Positions 49,729 through 58,673 of a stretch of DNA of 64,000 nucleotides are shown in pieces; positions within the stretch are counted from its first letter, which is position 1; each line of letters begins with the position of its first letter. Source of the DNA: CBDCOD01 sp965219665. GTDB taxonomy: Bacteria; Pseudomonadota; Gammaproteobacteria; CAKMZV01. Below the pieces are notes generated by a model. That model worked only from the letters and a program-made list of their open reading frames with translations, was not told the origin of the DNA and did no database searches. Where the stretch lies: positions 1-64,000 of the forward strand of contig CBDCOD010000025.1 of the NCBI GenBank assembly GCA_965219665.1. Reading direction: 5' to 3'. The position numbers and the translations under genes are program-made.

Positions 49729-50322
49729 TTATGATTGTATAAAACGGTTCTTGAGAAGATGATCTATACTGATTTTCCCAGCTCCTGTAGTGAATAGAAG
49801 AGCTAGTAAAACAAAATAGGTTACTCCCCATTCAATGCCATTATTTGAGGTAACAAGGCTACCATATTCGGTGAGCCAGTCATAGTTGCCGTGTTCACGT
49901 AAAATATCTTTGGCACGCTCTAGGCGCTCGACCCCATCAGCAGCATGCTCAGGTGCCCAAGGAGACATTGGGTCAAGCACTGCTTGCCAACCATTCTCAA
50001 AATGCACTGCGAAAATTGCCACCAGCATAGTTACCATAAGAGGGATTGAAATCCAGCGTGTACCTAATCCGAATAAAAGTAATACGCCTCCAACAAGTTC
50101 AGTAGAAGTTGCTAGAAAAGCATTAAGCCAAGGTAGAGGTAAACCGAGTCCCCAGTCTGGGTTGCCAAACCATTCAACAACGCTGTCAAAGCCGTTGTAT
50201 TTATTAAGACCAGCAGTAATAAATACAGGGGCCAAATAGATGCGAGCCATAAGTGGGGCAGCAAAATTGAGCGTAGAAGCAACGCTGTTAAGTATATGTT
50301 GTAGGCAGATAATAATATTCAT
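49729..50322 (-). CDS. hvfX: DoxX-family membrane protein, HvfX-like
   Basis: 197 residues with about four hydrophobic helices in the DoxX pattern: LMARIYLAPVFITAGLNK, the GFDSVVEWFGNPDWGLGLPLPWLNAFLATSTELVGG segment in two parts, GTRWISIPLMVTMLVAIF, and a last helix YFVLLALLFTTGAGK. An extramembrane insert (about 110-155) separates helices 3 and 4, as in HvfX proteins of copper-binding RiPP loci. Its proximity to hvfA/B/C supports this role. It lies 38 bases behind the FMN glutamate-synthase-like gene on the same strand. Confidence 0.8.
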   Translation of the reverse strand: MNIIICLQHILNSVASTLNFAAPLMARIYLAPVFITAGLNKYNGFDSVVEWFGNPDWGLGLPLPWLNAFLATSTELVGGVLLLFGLGTRWISIPLMVTMLVAIFAVHFENGWQAVLDPMSPWAPEHAADGVERLERAKDILREHGNYDWLTEYGSLVTSNNGIEWGVTYFVLLALLFTTGAGKISIDHLLKNRFIQS

Positions 50323-50360
50323 AGTGTTTTTCCTTTAAAAAAGATATTATATAGAGTATT

Positions 50361-51866
50361 TTAGGCGCTTTTTTTAACCTGTATCGGTGGAAAGAGACGA
50401 TCCAAGCGCTCAGATCGCCCTGTTCCTAAAACTTTACGGCAGTGGTGTCGGCGCAAATCACGCAAATCATCAACGCCACATGAATGCGCAATAACTTGTA
50501 GCTCATGAATCATATTACGTGCGTAGTTGGCTACACGTTCAGCTTTGTCCATAGCCACTAAGCCACGTTGTAAATGCTTTTTATGAGTTGTAATACCAGT
50601 TGGACAGGTGTTTCGATTACAGTGTAATGCTTGGATGCAGCCTAAGGCAAACATAAATCCACGAGCGGATACAACAAAGTCAGCACCCATACAAAAAGCC
50701 CACGCAGCCTCACCTGGGGTAATCATTTTCCCAGAGCATATAACTCTGACGCGCTCCTTCAAGCCAAATTCATTGAGAATATCAACTGCCATAGGTAGGC
50801 TGTCGGAAATTGGCATGCCCATGTAGTCAATCAGACTCAGCGGAGCAGCACCTGTCCCTCCATCAGCACTGTCAATGGTAATGAAATCTGGAGCAGAATC
50901 AATGCCACGCTCTGTAATTGTTTCGCACACTTCTCTAAGCCAAGCGTCATCGCCTAAAACAGTTTTGAATCCAACAGGTTTCTCAGTTACTGTCCGAATA
51001 CGATCGATCATGTCGAGCAAGTCATCTACGGAGGAAATGTCAGGGTGTCTATTGGGGCTTAATGAATCCTCTCCAACTGCTATACCACGAATTTTGGCAA
51101 TTTCGGGTGTTACTTTCCCGCCAGGTAATATACCTCCCTTTCCAGGTTTTGCCCCTTGGCTTAATTTTATTTCAAACATACGCACCTTTTCGTGTGCAGC
51201 TAACTCTTTTAATTTGCTGTCGCTCAGAGCACCCTTCTCATCGCGGCAACCATATTTTGCCGTACCAATTTGAAAGATAAGGTCGGCACCACCTTCTAAA
51301 TGATAAGGTGATAAGCCACCTTCACCAGTATTTTGCCAACAGTTGGCGATTCTTGCTCCATTTGAGAGAGCCAGGACAGCTGGCTTAGATAGCGCACCAT
51401 AACTCATGCCCGAAATGTTGAAAGGGGACTGGGCTGTAAAAGGTTTCTTGCACCCACTACCAATAGTAAGGGATTTGGCATTATGACCAGCAGGCTCTAG
51501 TGATGGGTAAGGGCTATTGACAAAAAGTATAGTATTTTCGGCATGAATGTTTCGTGTGGAGCCAAAAGCTTGGGTAGTGTCTACATTTTTAGAAGCTTGA
51601 TAAACCCAAGTTCGGTGAGAGCGATTGAAAGGCATCTCTTCGCGATCCATAGCAAAAAAGTACTGCCTAAAAAACTTACCCATTGTTTCAAAAAAATACC
51701 GGAAATGGGCAACGACAGGATAGTTGCGGCGTATGGCTTGCTTAGTTTGAGTAACATCGCGTATAAATACAATAACAATCGCTAAAAAGCCTAGTCCTAA
51801 GACAAAAACAAATAATTGTGTGAGAAACGCTAATGTTTGGGAGGCAAAGAGGGCAAAATTTTCCAT
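50361..51866 (-). CDS. FMN-binding glutamate synthase-like protein
   Basis: 501 residues: an N-terminal membrane helix (LFVFVLGLGFLAIVIVF, about 18-34), then an FMN-binding (beta/alpha)8 domain of the glutamate synthase large-subunit type: SPFNISGMSYGALSKPA, NTGEGGLSPYH, KLSQGAKPGKGG, IDSADGGTGAAP and the Fe-S cluster loop C.QALHCNRNTCPTGI. It lacks the glutaminase domain of GltB, so its amide or electron donor is unknown. Such stand-alone proteins are common, with no settled reaction. It lies between hvfX and hvfA, an unusual place that may tie it to RiPP redox chemistry or simply reflect insertion. Confidence 0.85.
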   Translation of the reverse strand: MENFALFASQTLAFLTQLFVFVLGLGFLAIVIVFIRDVTQTKQAIRRNYPVVAHFRYFFETMGKFFRQYFFAMDREEMPFNRSHRTWVYQASKNVDTTQAFGSTRNIHAENTILFVNSPYPSLEPAGHNAKSLTIGSGCKKPFTAQSPFNISGMSYGALSKPAVLALSNGARIANCWQNTGEGGLSPYHLEGGADLIFQIGTAKYGCRDEKGALSDSKLKELAAHEKVRMFEIKLSQGAKPGKGGILPGGKVTPEIAKIRGIAVGEDSLSPNRHPDISSVDDLLDMIDRIRTVTEKPVGFKTVLGDDAWLREVCETITERGIDSAPDFITIDSADGGTGAAPLSLIDYMGMPISDSLPMAVDILNEFGLKERVRVICSGKMITPGEAAWAFCMGADFVVSARGFMFALGCIQALHCNRNTCPTGITTHKKHLQRGLVAMDKAERVANYARNMIHELQVIAHSCGVDDLRDLRRHHCRKVLGTGRSERLDRLFPPIQVKKSA

Positions 51867-52081
51867 ATCAATATAAAAAAGGTAATCTGGTTTAAGTTAT
51901 TGGGTTACATATTCATAACAATAACAGTAGTGCGCCTTGATTCGGGTGAATTATTGTGACAAATTTTCCTGTTTGTTGCTTGAACACAAGGTGTATCACT
52001 TATCTATTTTAGCACCAATGAAATTGTGCGTGCACTTTAGTAAGGATAAACATGTCCTTTTAGAGAGTATACTTCAAATAA

Positions 52082-52118
52082 GAGAAAGGGCATCCTAAAC
52101 TTGCTCAGGATGCCCTTA
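52082..52118 (-). terminator. Terminator after hvfA
   Basis: GGGCATCCT and AGGATGCCC form a perfect 9-bp stem with a 10-base loop about 30 bases past the hvfA stop; on the minus strand it is followed by TTTCTCTT. Confidence 0.75.
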
Positions 52119-52145
52119 TATTCTCAGGTTTAAAATGCTACTGCT

Positions 52146-52496
52146 TTATTTTTTGCCGCCGCATTTGCCTTCACCGCATTTGCCTTCGCCGCTTTTTTTG
52201 CCGCCGCATTTGCCTTCACCGCATTTGCCTTCGCCGCTTTTTTTGCCGCCGCATTTGCCTTCACCGCACTTGCCTTCGCCGCTTTTTTTGCCGCCGCACT
52301 TGCCTTCACCGCATTTGCCTTCGCCGCTTTTTTTGCCGCCGCACTTGCCTTCACCGCATTTACCTTCCGCCATGGCAACTTTATAGCCAGAAGATAACTC
52401 ATTCATTTGAATGCTTTGTTCTGCATGACTAGCTGTTGCAATGGCCATAGAAGAACCCGCCATTAAAAGAGAAGAAACAATAGCCGTTTTTTTCAT
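52146..52496 (-). CDS. hvfA: HvfA-type copper-binding RiPP precursor
   Basis: 116 residues when started at the ATG at 52496 (MKKTAIVSSLL), which has GGAGGT seven bases upstream; the ATG five codons earlier overlaps that site. A signal peptide of about 26 residues ends in SHA. A short linker follows, then five tandem 15-residue units GEGKCGEGKCGGKKS giving ten EGKCG motifs. In the Hvf/bufferin family the Cys of EGKCG is changed by the HvfB/HvfC pair to oxazolone/thioamide or thiooxazole groups that bind copper. Ten sites is many. The coding DNA is a near-exact tandem repeat and could change length easily. Confidence 0.88.
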   Translation of the reverse strand: MKKTAIVSSLLMAGSSMAIATASHAEQSIQMNELSSGYKVAMAEGKCGEGKCGGKKSGEGKCGEGKCGGKKSGEGKCGEGKCGGKKSGEGKCGEGKCGGKKSGEGKCGEGKCGGKK

Positions 52497-52612
52497 CGTA
52501 AACACCTCCAAAAGTGTTGTTGTAATTAAAATAAAATAGACAATTTTCGGATTTTATCCCAAATCCATCTGGCTTTTATACCACATAAAGGCGAAGCCTG
52601 TGCTTCATTTTT

Positions 52613-53389
52613 TTATTTGGTATAAGCGCAATCCATAGTTACGCCAAGTACTATATCATCCCTCAAAGCGATTTTAATTATTTGCAAAAAATCATCTTTG
52701 AGCGCATCAGTAGGAGTTCCTGCGTGCTCAGAAACTGCCGCAATAGCTGCCGATGCAGTGATGCCTTGATTACATTTAAGTATATCCCAGAACAGTGCAG
52801 TGAGTGCATTGACTGTAAAAAAACGCACTGTATGGGAGGTGTCTCGGTACAAGATGATAAAGGTTTCTTGTGCGGAGATACGCTCTATATTTTCTAATGA
52901 GATATGTTGAACAGGCCAGTTATAGTGTTCAATAAAAAGTAGTGGGTTTAGCAGCAAGGGCTGGTTAAGCAGCTTATCATTATTTTGTGTGATGGTATAG
53001 TCAGGTAATTGAGGATCTTCGTGTACCATGAGGTGTAATTCTAGCCATTCATAGCGAGCTAATTGGTGCAAAAAAGGCAAGTCTTCAGGTGTTGGTATTG
53101 TTTCTAAATACTCTAAAAAAACACGAGGAATTTCGCGAAAATAAGGGGAGTGATTAGGGTGCTTAGCAAAAAAACCGCGCACCATTTTTTCTACTCTCTG
53201 TTCTCCTAGTAGCTCAGTCATTACAGGGAAGGTATTGGTTATAAAAGAGAGTTGATTACTGAAAAACAGGTCACGGTAGATTGCCATGCGGCGATCTTCC
53301 AGTTCCTGAGGAGCTGGATTATTTAGCGGGTCACGAATGTGTGACGCAAAATCATACTGAAGTTGAAGAAAGTCCGCTTTGTTGCTCAT
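52613..53389 (-). CDS. hvfC: HvfC-type RiPP maturation partner (DUF2063)
   Basis: 258 residues with the DUF2063 layout: QYDFASHIRDPLNNPAP at the start, RMAIYRDLFFSNQLSFITNTFPVM, FFAKHPNHSPYFREIPRVF, ARYEWLELHLM and a C-terminal domain of winged-helix type. HvfC/BufC acts with HvfB, probably binding the precursor leader. Its first 38 bases overlap the end of hvfB, showing tight coupling. hvfA follows about 115 bases downstream on the same strand with its own ribosome binding site. Confidence 0.87.
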   Translation of the reverse strand: MSNKADFLQLQYDFASHIRDPLNNPAPQELEDRRMAIYRDLFFSNQLSFITNTFPVMTELLGEQRVEKMVRGFFAKHPNHSPYFREIPRVFLEYLETIPTPEDLPFLHQLARYEWLELHLMVHEDPQLPDYTITQNNDKLLNQPLLLNPLLFIEHYNWPVQHISLENIERISAQETFIILYRDTSHTVRFFTVNALTALFWDILKCNQGITASAAIAAVSEHAGTPTDALKDDFLQIIKIALRDDIVLGVTMDCAYTK

Positions 53390-54215
53390 TTTGTAATCCG
53401 TATTGCGCTTGTAGTGTGTTAATAATGTTCACTTCCTGTATGAGGCTATCTAGTGAGGGAATATTAAAATCTCTTTCTAAAAGAGTGGGGTGTACTCCAT
53501 ATAGTTTATATGCTTCTTCGAGTAGTGCCCATACGGGGTCTATAACGTCTGCTCCGTGTGTGTCCACAATAAGGTCGTCAGCCTCTTGGTAGTGTCCTGC
53601 AACATGGATATAGGCAATGCGATTGCCGTTTATGCCGTGTAGGAATTCATGTGCATCGTATTTATGATTGATTGAGTTGACGTAAATATTGTTGACATCC
53701 AGTAGCATTAAGCAGTCTGCTTCATCAAGTACTGCATTGATAAAATCAATCTCTTTAATCTTTTGACCAGGTGCTGCGTAGTAGGATACATTTTCTACAG
53801 CAATTTGCTGCCCTAATAAGTCTTGTGCGCGAGAAATACGCTGCGCGACATGTTTAACGGCCTCCTCAGTGAATGGAATAGGCATCAAATCATAGAGATG
53901 TGCATTGTCTGTACAGAAACTTAAATGCTCACTAAAAAAGTTTATGGAATGTTTACGCAAAAAGGCACCAACTTCTTTAATAAAAATTTCATCTAATGGG
54001 TTAGGACCGCCCAGCGACATGGATAACCCATGACACACAAAGGGATGGTTATCGGTAAACCAGCGAAATTTTTCGCCTAAAACACCACCGACGCGCATCC
54101 AGTTTTCGGGAGCAACCTCCAAGAAACCGATACCTTGAGGCATATCTTGTCGCATATCGTCCATCATCTCTTGGCGCAGACCTAGTCCTGCACCGTATAA
54201 ATTACAAGTCTTCAT
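53352..54215 (-). CDS. hvfB: HvfB-type multinuclear iron oxidase (MNIO, DUF692)
   Basis: 287 residues with all the DUF692 signatures: GAGLGLR, FLEVAPENW, CHGLSMSLGG, SEHLSF, YDLMPIPFTEEA, IAVENVSYY, LLLDVNNIYVN, YIHVAGHYQE, VDTHG and TLLERDFNIPS. The His/Asp/Glu residues in these blocks hold the iron cluster used to oxidise precursor Cys. It is the promoter-proximal gene of hvfB-hvfC(-hvfA). The usual order is A-B-C, so here the precursor has moved behind its enzymes. Confidence 0.92.
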   Translation of the reverse strand: MKTCNLYGAGLGLRQEMMDDMRQDMPQGIGFLEVAPENWMRVGGVLGEKFRWFTDNHPFVCHGLSMSLGGPNPLDEIFIKEVGAFLRKHSINFFSEHLSFCTDNAHLYDLMPIPFTEEAVKHVAQRISRAQDLLGQQIAVENVSYYAAPGQKIKEIDFINAVLDEADCLMLLDVNNIYVNSINHKYDAHEFLHGINGNRIAYIHVAGHYQEADDLIVDTHGADVIDPVWALLEEAYKLYGVHPTLLERDFNIPSLDSLIQEVNIINTLQAQYGLQNEQQSGLSSTSV

Positions 54216-54622
54216 AAAAATACCCTACAAGTGCTTTGGTAAAAATTATTACAGTAAAAAATTTAAAGTACTACCACATTTTGTAATGTATGTACGCCTA
54301 CAACGTGCGTTCTACGCATGTAATTCACAAATTGTAAAAGACTGCAGCACGATTTCAGTTTAAGTCGGATGGAATAAACGGTTGTCACCCTAACTCAATA
54401 TGATGATTATATTGTCATGTGAAGGCATAGAAGGAGTAAATAGGAAAATATTACAGGCTGTCGCAGTCAAAAATTATCTAAGTGAAGTTTAGTGTAATTT
54501 GAGCACTACTTGTCCATGACAAACTATATCTACTGTATTCAAAAATTAAAGACACCACTTTAGTCCAACTTTGGAGGTAAGCAATGAGTGATATTTAGAT
54601 GGCTTATACAGAGGTAGTTGTG
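54216..54622. other. Intergenic stretch between hvfB and rnfH
   Basis: About 400 bases. It should hold the hvfB promoter. A strong GGAGGT followed by ATGAGTGATATTTAG (about 54572-54597, plus strand) gives only a four-codon frame and looks like the start of a lost gene. No other coding signal is seen. An imperfect palindrome-rich A/T segment lies at about 54275-54340. Confidence 0.5.
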
Positions 54623-54895
54623 TTATTTTTGTTGCACGCGATATCGCCTTGCGTCTTTGGGATCAATGGTTAATGGGCGGTAAATCTCTATTCTATCGCC
54701 CTCGTGTAATACAGTTTCTAACTGAACATGTTTAGAAAAAACGCCTATTTTTTTCGGATCTATTGTCAGGTTTGGGAATAATAAAGGAATTTCTGTTATT
54801 TGATTTAAGGCATCCTGTACGCTGCTGCCTTCTGCGACCTCTAATGCTTCTATGTGTTGCCTAAAAGGTTCGGCGTAGGCCACTTCAATATTCAT
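54623..54895 (-). CDS. rnfH: RnfH-family ubiquitin-like protein
   Basis: 90 residues: IEVAYAEPFRQ..LEVAEGSSVQDAL, IDPKKIGVFSK, LHEGDRIEIYRPLTIDPKDARR, the conserved end of RnfH. It has a beta-grasp fold; function unknown despite the name. It overlaps ratA by 11 bases, the standard ratA-rnfH arrangement of gammaproteobacteria. The usual divergent smpB neighbour is not present. Confidence 0.93.
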   Translation of the reverse strand: MNIEVAYAEPFRQHIEALEVAEGSSVQDALNQITEIPLLFPNLTIDPKKIGVFSKHVQLETVLHEGDRIEIYRPLTIDPKDARRYRVQQK

Positions 54896-55316
54896 GGTGC
54901 TCTTCTGCTTGTGCAGTAAACTGGTTCATCATCGTATCTGCAAGCTCAAATATTAATGGCTTGAGTGTTGCATCTATAAGAAAATTTTTGAAAACAACAT
55001 CTAACTGAAAGCTTACCAAACACCCGCCATCTTGTGGCTGTAGTAGCCATAGCCCATGCAGGCTTTTGAACGGGCCTTTTATAAGTTGCATCTTGGTTTG
55101 ATATGGTTTTGTTAATGTGTTGTAGGTGGTGAATTGATGCTCTATAGGTCCTTTGCCGACCGTTAAAGTGGCTGTCATGGTATTGTCGGTTTTTTCTAAG
55201 ATAGTTACTGCGCGGCATCCGGGTAAAAAAACAGGGTAACGCTCTAAATCGTTAATAATGATAAATAGTTTTTCGCAGGACGAGTCAACCCATTTGCTAA
55301 GTTTTAGTGTATTCAT
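54885..55316 (-). CDS. ratA: RatA/Coq10-type START-domain protein
   Basis: 143 residues, a single START-like domain: ERYPVFLPGCRAVTILEK (typical YP.FLP.C), GPIEHQFTTYN, LIKGPFKSLHGLW and the C-terminal helix LADTMMNQFTAQAEE. In E. coli RatA can block 50S-30S joining; homologues (Coq10-like) bind quinones. The role here is open between the two. It is linked by an ATGA overlap to cmk upstream and by an 11-base overlap to rnfH downstream. Confidence 0.9.
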   Translation of the reverse strand: MNTLKLSKWVDSSCEKLFIIINDLERYPVFLPGCRAVTILEKTDNTMTATLTVGKGPIEHQFTTYNTLTKPYQTKMQLIKGPFKSLHGLWLLQPQDGGCLVSFQLDVVFKNFLIDATLKPLIFELADTMMNQFTAQAEEHHEY

Positions 55317-55990
55317 GCGTCAATGAGGTTGCGCTGTGTAGCCAGTTGTAAGATTTTCTGGATGGTGTCTTGGGTGTTCATATCACTATTATCAATCACA
55401 ACTGCATCTTTGGCAGGTTTGAGTGGTGCAGCGGTTCGACTTTGATCACGCAAATCGCGTTGCTGTATTTCTGATCTGATTGTGTCCAAAGAAGGTGTAT
55501 GACCAGCTGACAATAATTGTTGATGACGTCTCTGAGCGCGCACTAAACTATCAGCTGTTAAATAAATTTTGAGTGGTGCATACGGGAAGACAACAGTGCC
55601 CATGTCTCTGCCGTCTGCAATCAGTGGTTGCCGTTGTGCTAAAGCGCGTTGCTGCTCTAAGAGTGCTTGTCTTACTAAGGGGTTTTGGGCATAGTATGAT
55701 GCCCGTTTTGCTATCGATTCTGTGCGTATGGCTTTTGAGACATCAACCCCCTGTAACATGACTCGTTCTTCTTCAAATGAGAGCGGCATGCTTTGTGCTA
55801 ACAATGCCAGTTCATGCTCCTGAGGCTCAGCAGGTTGGAACTGATCTGCCCATAAGGCGAAGCAGCGATAAATAGCACCGCTGTCTAGTAGCTGCCACTG
55901 TAGTATTTTTGCCAAAGCTTGGGCTGCTGTTCCTTTGCCGACCCCGCTTGGGCCATCAATTGTTATTACTGGATGGATGTTTGTCCCCAT
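55313..55990 (-). CDS. cmk: Cytidylate kinase
   Basis: 225 residues. P-loop GPSGVGKGTAAQ near the start, DSGAIYRCFAL, the LIADGRDMGTVVFP motif, KIYLTADS.V.AQRR and QQRDLRDQSR.AAPL..A..A..ID. It phosphorylates CMP and dCMP. It lies one base after glnD and overlaps ratA. In most relatives cmk precedes rpsA; that link is missing here. Confidence 0.96.
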   Translation of the reverse strand: MGTNIHPVITIDGPSGVGKGTAAQALAKILQWQLLDSGAIYRCFALWADQFQPAEPQEHELALLAQSMPLSFEEERVMLQGVDVSKAIRTESIAKRASYYAQNPLVRQALLEQQRALAQRQPLIADGRDMGTVVFPYAPLKIYLTADSLVRAQRRHQQLLSAGHTPSLDTIRSEIQQRDLRDQSRTAAPLKPAKDAVVIDNSDMNTQDTIQKILQLATQRNLIDA

Positions 55991-55991
55991 T

Positions 55992-58673
55992 TTAAGCCTC
56001 TAATGCATTGGTTATACTTTTTATGATGCGCTGTTGTAGTGCTTTATCTATTATAGGCTGATTACCACTAGTAGCGATGCTCAGTGTATCTTCTGCACGT
56101 GCACCAACAGTGCGAATGCGAGCGCCTATGACCAGTAGGTGTAAATCGCTGAGTTTTCGTGTGATGAGACTAATAAGACCAGGCTGGTCGCGACAGCTAA
56201 TATCTAAGTCAGTAAAACAGTCCTTTTGCTGAAAAGTTATACGCAATGGGATATCTAAATGTCGTGCACGGCGGTCACTAAGCCTTTTGGGTAATGGCGG
56301 CAAGGTGCCTGTTTGCTCCAATGAATCTAAATCACGCGTTATTTTTTGGCTAATAGCTTCTAAATCTTGTGCATTATGTATGGGCTTGCCTTGATGGGTT
56401 AGTAGTGTAAATGAGAAGAGTGCTTCAAATTGTGCAGTGCGACTAATAGATGCTTGCATAATGGTGTAGTTAGCAGAATCTATAGAACTGGCTATACAGG
56501 CTAATTGGTATGCTCTACGAGGATAAAAAATGATGATTTCTGTAGCATCTCTACCAGGATTGAGTCGGGAACTAACCTGTCGTATAGCGCAGGCTTGGGC
56601 TTGTAGGAGTGTTGCAGTGTGCCAAACAATTTGTTCAGGCGTATGTCCTTGAAAATAGGCTTGAGGTAGTATATTCCAGAAAGATTTTATTGTGGCCATA
56701 TCAATAAATTCTGATAGATGTGCAAGGGCTTCATCGTAATGAGAGGTTGCAATGTCTTCAATAGCAGGAGCATGATGCTTGTCGCGTTCGACTATGCGTT
56801 TGCGTGCGCTGCTCCATAACTGAGTGAACAGACGGTTTTTAAAGTCATTCCATAGTGTTGGTGCTGTGCCCTTTACGTCAGCAATGCTCAAAAGGTATAA
56901 AGCATCTAAATAGTGTGGATGGGGAATTATGTTGCTAAATTTTTCTATGACTTTAGGGTCATTTAAGTCATTTTTTTGTGCAGTGAGCGACAATAAGAGA
57001 TGGTGGCGAACCAACCATTTGCACAAATGTATATCATATCGGCTAAGTCGGTGATTTTGAGCAAACTGCTCCACATCAAATTGCCCTAAAATCTCATGCT
57101 CACCGCCTCGACCTTTAGCTATATCGTGAAATAGGCAAGCAATGTACAATATTTGAGGTTTAGGGATGGTCTTGGCTATGTCATGTGCTAAAGGGTGCTC
57201 ATGTGCAAAATGCTCAATGAAAAAGCGGCGCACGTTACGCAGCACCATGATGGTGTGCGCATCCACAGTATAGACATGAAACAAATCGAATTGCATGAGC
57301 CCTTCAATACGCTTAAAAGCAGGGATATAAGCCCCCAGTATATTGTGTCGGTGCATGATGCGGAATACGCGAGTAATATGGTTAGGTTGCTTTAAAATTT
57401 CTATAAACAATGATTGGTGACGGATGTCGTTACGAAAGGTATCATTTATAAGAGGCAAGCAGTGATGCATCTCTCGTAGTGTACGTGCACTAATTTCTTT
57501 AATGCTCAAATTTTTTTGTATGAGTAGAAATATTTCCAATAGAGCAAAGTGTGCAAAATGAAAGACTTTGTTATGGCGTGTCTCGATAGAATGATTGTTT
57601 ATTTGAAAGCGTGCATTGAGGATAGTGCGGTCCGAAGTGGTATGCTTTATCAGGATGTCTTCGCCAAAGTGTTTTAAAATGAGCTCATTGAGTACATAAA
57701 CTTGGGATATGTTGCGATAGTAGCGATGCATGGCATGTTCAACTGCCAGTTGGGACACAGTATCTTGATAGTGGTGCAATTGTGCTAACTTTTGCTGGTA
57801 TTCAAACAGCAGGCGATTTTCATCGCGGCCGGCTATAAGGTGTAAGCCAAAACGAAAATTCCATAAAAGAAGTTGTCCAGCCCGTAAGTTGCGCAACTCC
57901 ACATCGCTTAGATAGCCCGTTTCAACTAAGTTATCGGGATGGGAACTGGAGTAGTGAAATTTAGCAATCCACATAATCATGTGAATATCACGTAGCCCAC
58001 CGGGACCCTCCTTTATATTGGGTTCTACATTGTGGCCAGTTCCTTCATACGCCCTATGACGATTAGCCTGCTCTTGCATTTTTTTTTCATAAAATGCTCG
58101 TGAGCTCATAACGGTGCCTGGTTTTACTGCGTTTTCAAAATGATTAGATAGTTGCCAGTCACCACACACAAAGTGTGCTTCGAGCACTGCGGTAGCAAAG
58201 TTAACATCTTCACTAATAGCTTTTTGGCAGTGGCTGATTTCGCGTACGCTGCTGCCAATTTTTAGTCCTAAACTCCAAAGACTGCGAATAAATTGAGATA
58301 GCGCATCATCTTGTTCGGCTTGTTCAATATTTTCACATAAAATTAGTAAATCTATATCGGAGTGCGGAAAAAGTTCATAGCGTCCGTAGCCACCAATAGC
58401 AATGAGGCAATAATTGACCTGAGGAAGCAATTGTTGCCACAGTAGGGATAGCAGTGTGTCAAAAAAATGGGCACGTTCATGAATGAGCCGCCGCACAGGC
58501 GCATTACGTGGATTATCAAGGTATAGGGTGCGTTGAGCTGCATAGAAAGTGGTTGCAGCTTCTTTCAGAATCTGATCTGTTTCGCTTGTATTTGCGTGAC
58601 CATTATTGAGGCGTGCGGCTGTTTCCTCGATAATTAGTCGTGCTTGTTTAGACAATTGGGCTTTTTCGATCAT
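55992..58673 (-). CDS. glnD: PII uridylyltransferase/uridylyl-removing enzyme
   Basis: 893 residues, normal size. Domains in order: nucleotidyltransferase with GGYGRYELFPHSDIDLL (about residues 94-110), the GlnD linker with PNIKEGPGGLRDIHM, an HD hydrolase domain (CLFHDIAKGRGGEH, about 515-528), and two C-terminal ACT domains (the second with DISCRDQPGLISLITRKL). It senses glutamine and modifies the PII protein to control nitrogen use. It overlaps map by ATGA, the conserved map-glnD pairing. Confidence 0.97.
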   Translation of the reverse strand: MIEKAQLSKQARLIIEETAARLNNGHANTSETDQILKEAATTFYAAQRTLYLDNPRNAPVRRLIHERAHFFDTLLSLLWQQLLPQVNYCLIAIGGYGRYELFPHSDIDLLILCENIEQAEQDDALSQFIRSLWSLGLKIGSSVREISHCQKAISEDVNFATAVLEAHFVCGDWQLSNHFENAVKPGTVMSSRAFYEKKMQEQANRHRAYEGTGHNVEPNIKEGPGGLRDIHMIMWIAKFHYSSSHPDNLVETGYLSDVELRNLRAGQLLLWNFRFGLHLIAGRDENRLLFEYQQKLAQLHHYQDTVSQLAVEHAMHRYYRNISQVYVLNELILKHFGEDILIKHTTSDRTILNARFQINNHSIETRHNKVFHFAHFALLEIFLLIQKNLSIKEISARTLREMHHCLPLINDTFRNDIRHQSLFIEILKQPNHITRVFRIMHRHNILGAYIPAFKRIEGLMQFDLFHVYTVDAHTIMVLRNVRRFFIEHFAHEHPLAHDIAKTIPKPQILYIACLFHDIAKGRGGEHEILGQFDVEQFAQNHRLSRYDIHLCKWLVRHHLLLSLTAQKNDLNDPKVIEKFSNIIPHPHYLDALYLLSIADVKGTAPTLWNDFKNRLFTQLWSSARKRIVERDKHHAPAIEDIATSHYDEALAHLSEFIDMATIKSFWNILPQAYFQGHTPEQIVWHTATLLQAQACAIRQVSSRLNPGRDATEIIIFYPRRAYQLACIASSIDSANYTIMQASISRTAQFEALFSFTLLTHQGKPIHNAQDLEAISQKITRDLDSLEQTGTLPPLPKRLSDRRARHLDIPLRITFQQKDCFTDLDISCRDQPGLISLITRKLSDLHLLVIGARIRTVGARAEDTLSIATSGNQPIIDKALQQRIIKSITNALEA

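Noticed and set aside
52135..52386. Plus-strand frame of Leu/Pro/His repeats opposite hvfA
   Set aside because: Pure antisense of the EGKCG tandem; no start signal and no known family.
54572..54597. Strong GGAGGT followed by a four-codon frame (MSDI)
   Set aside because: Too short for a gene; probably the start of a lost gene or chance.
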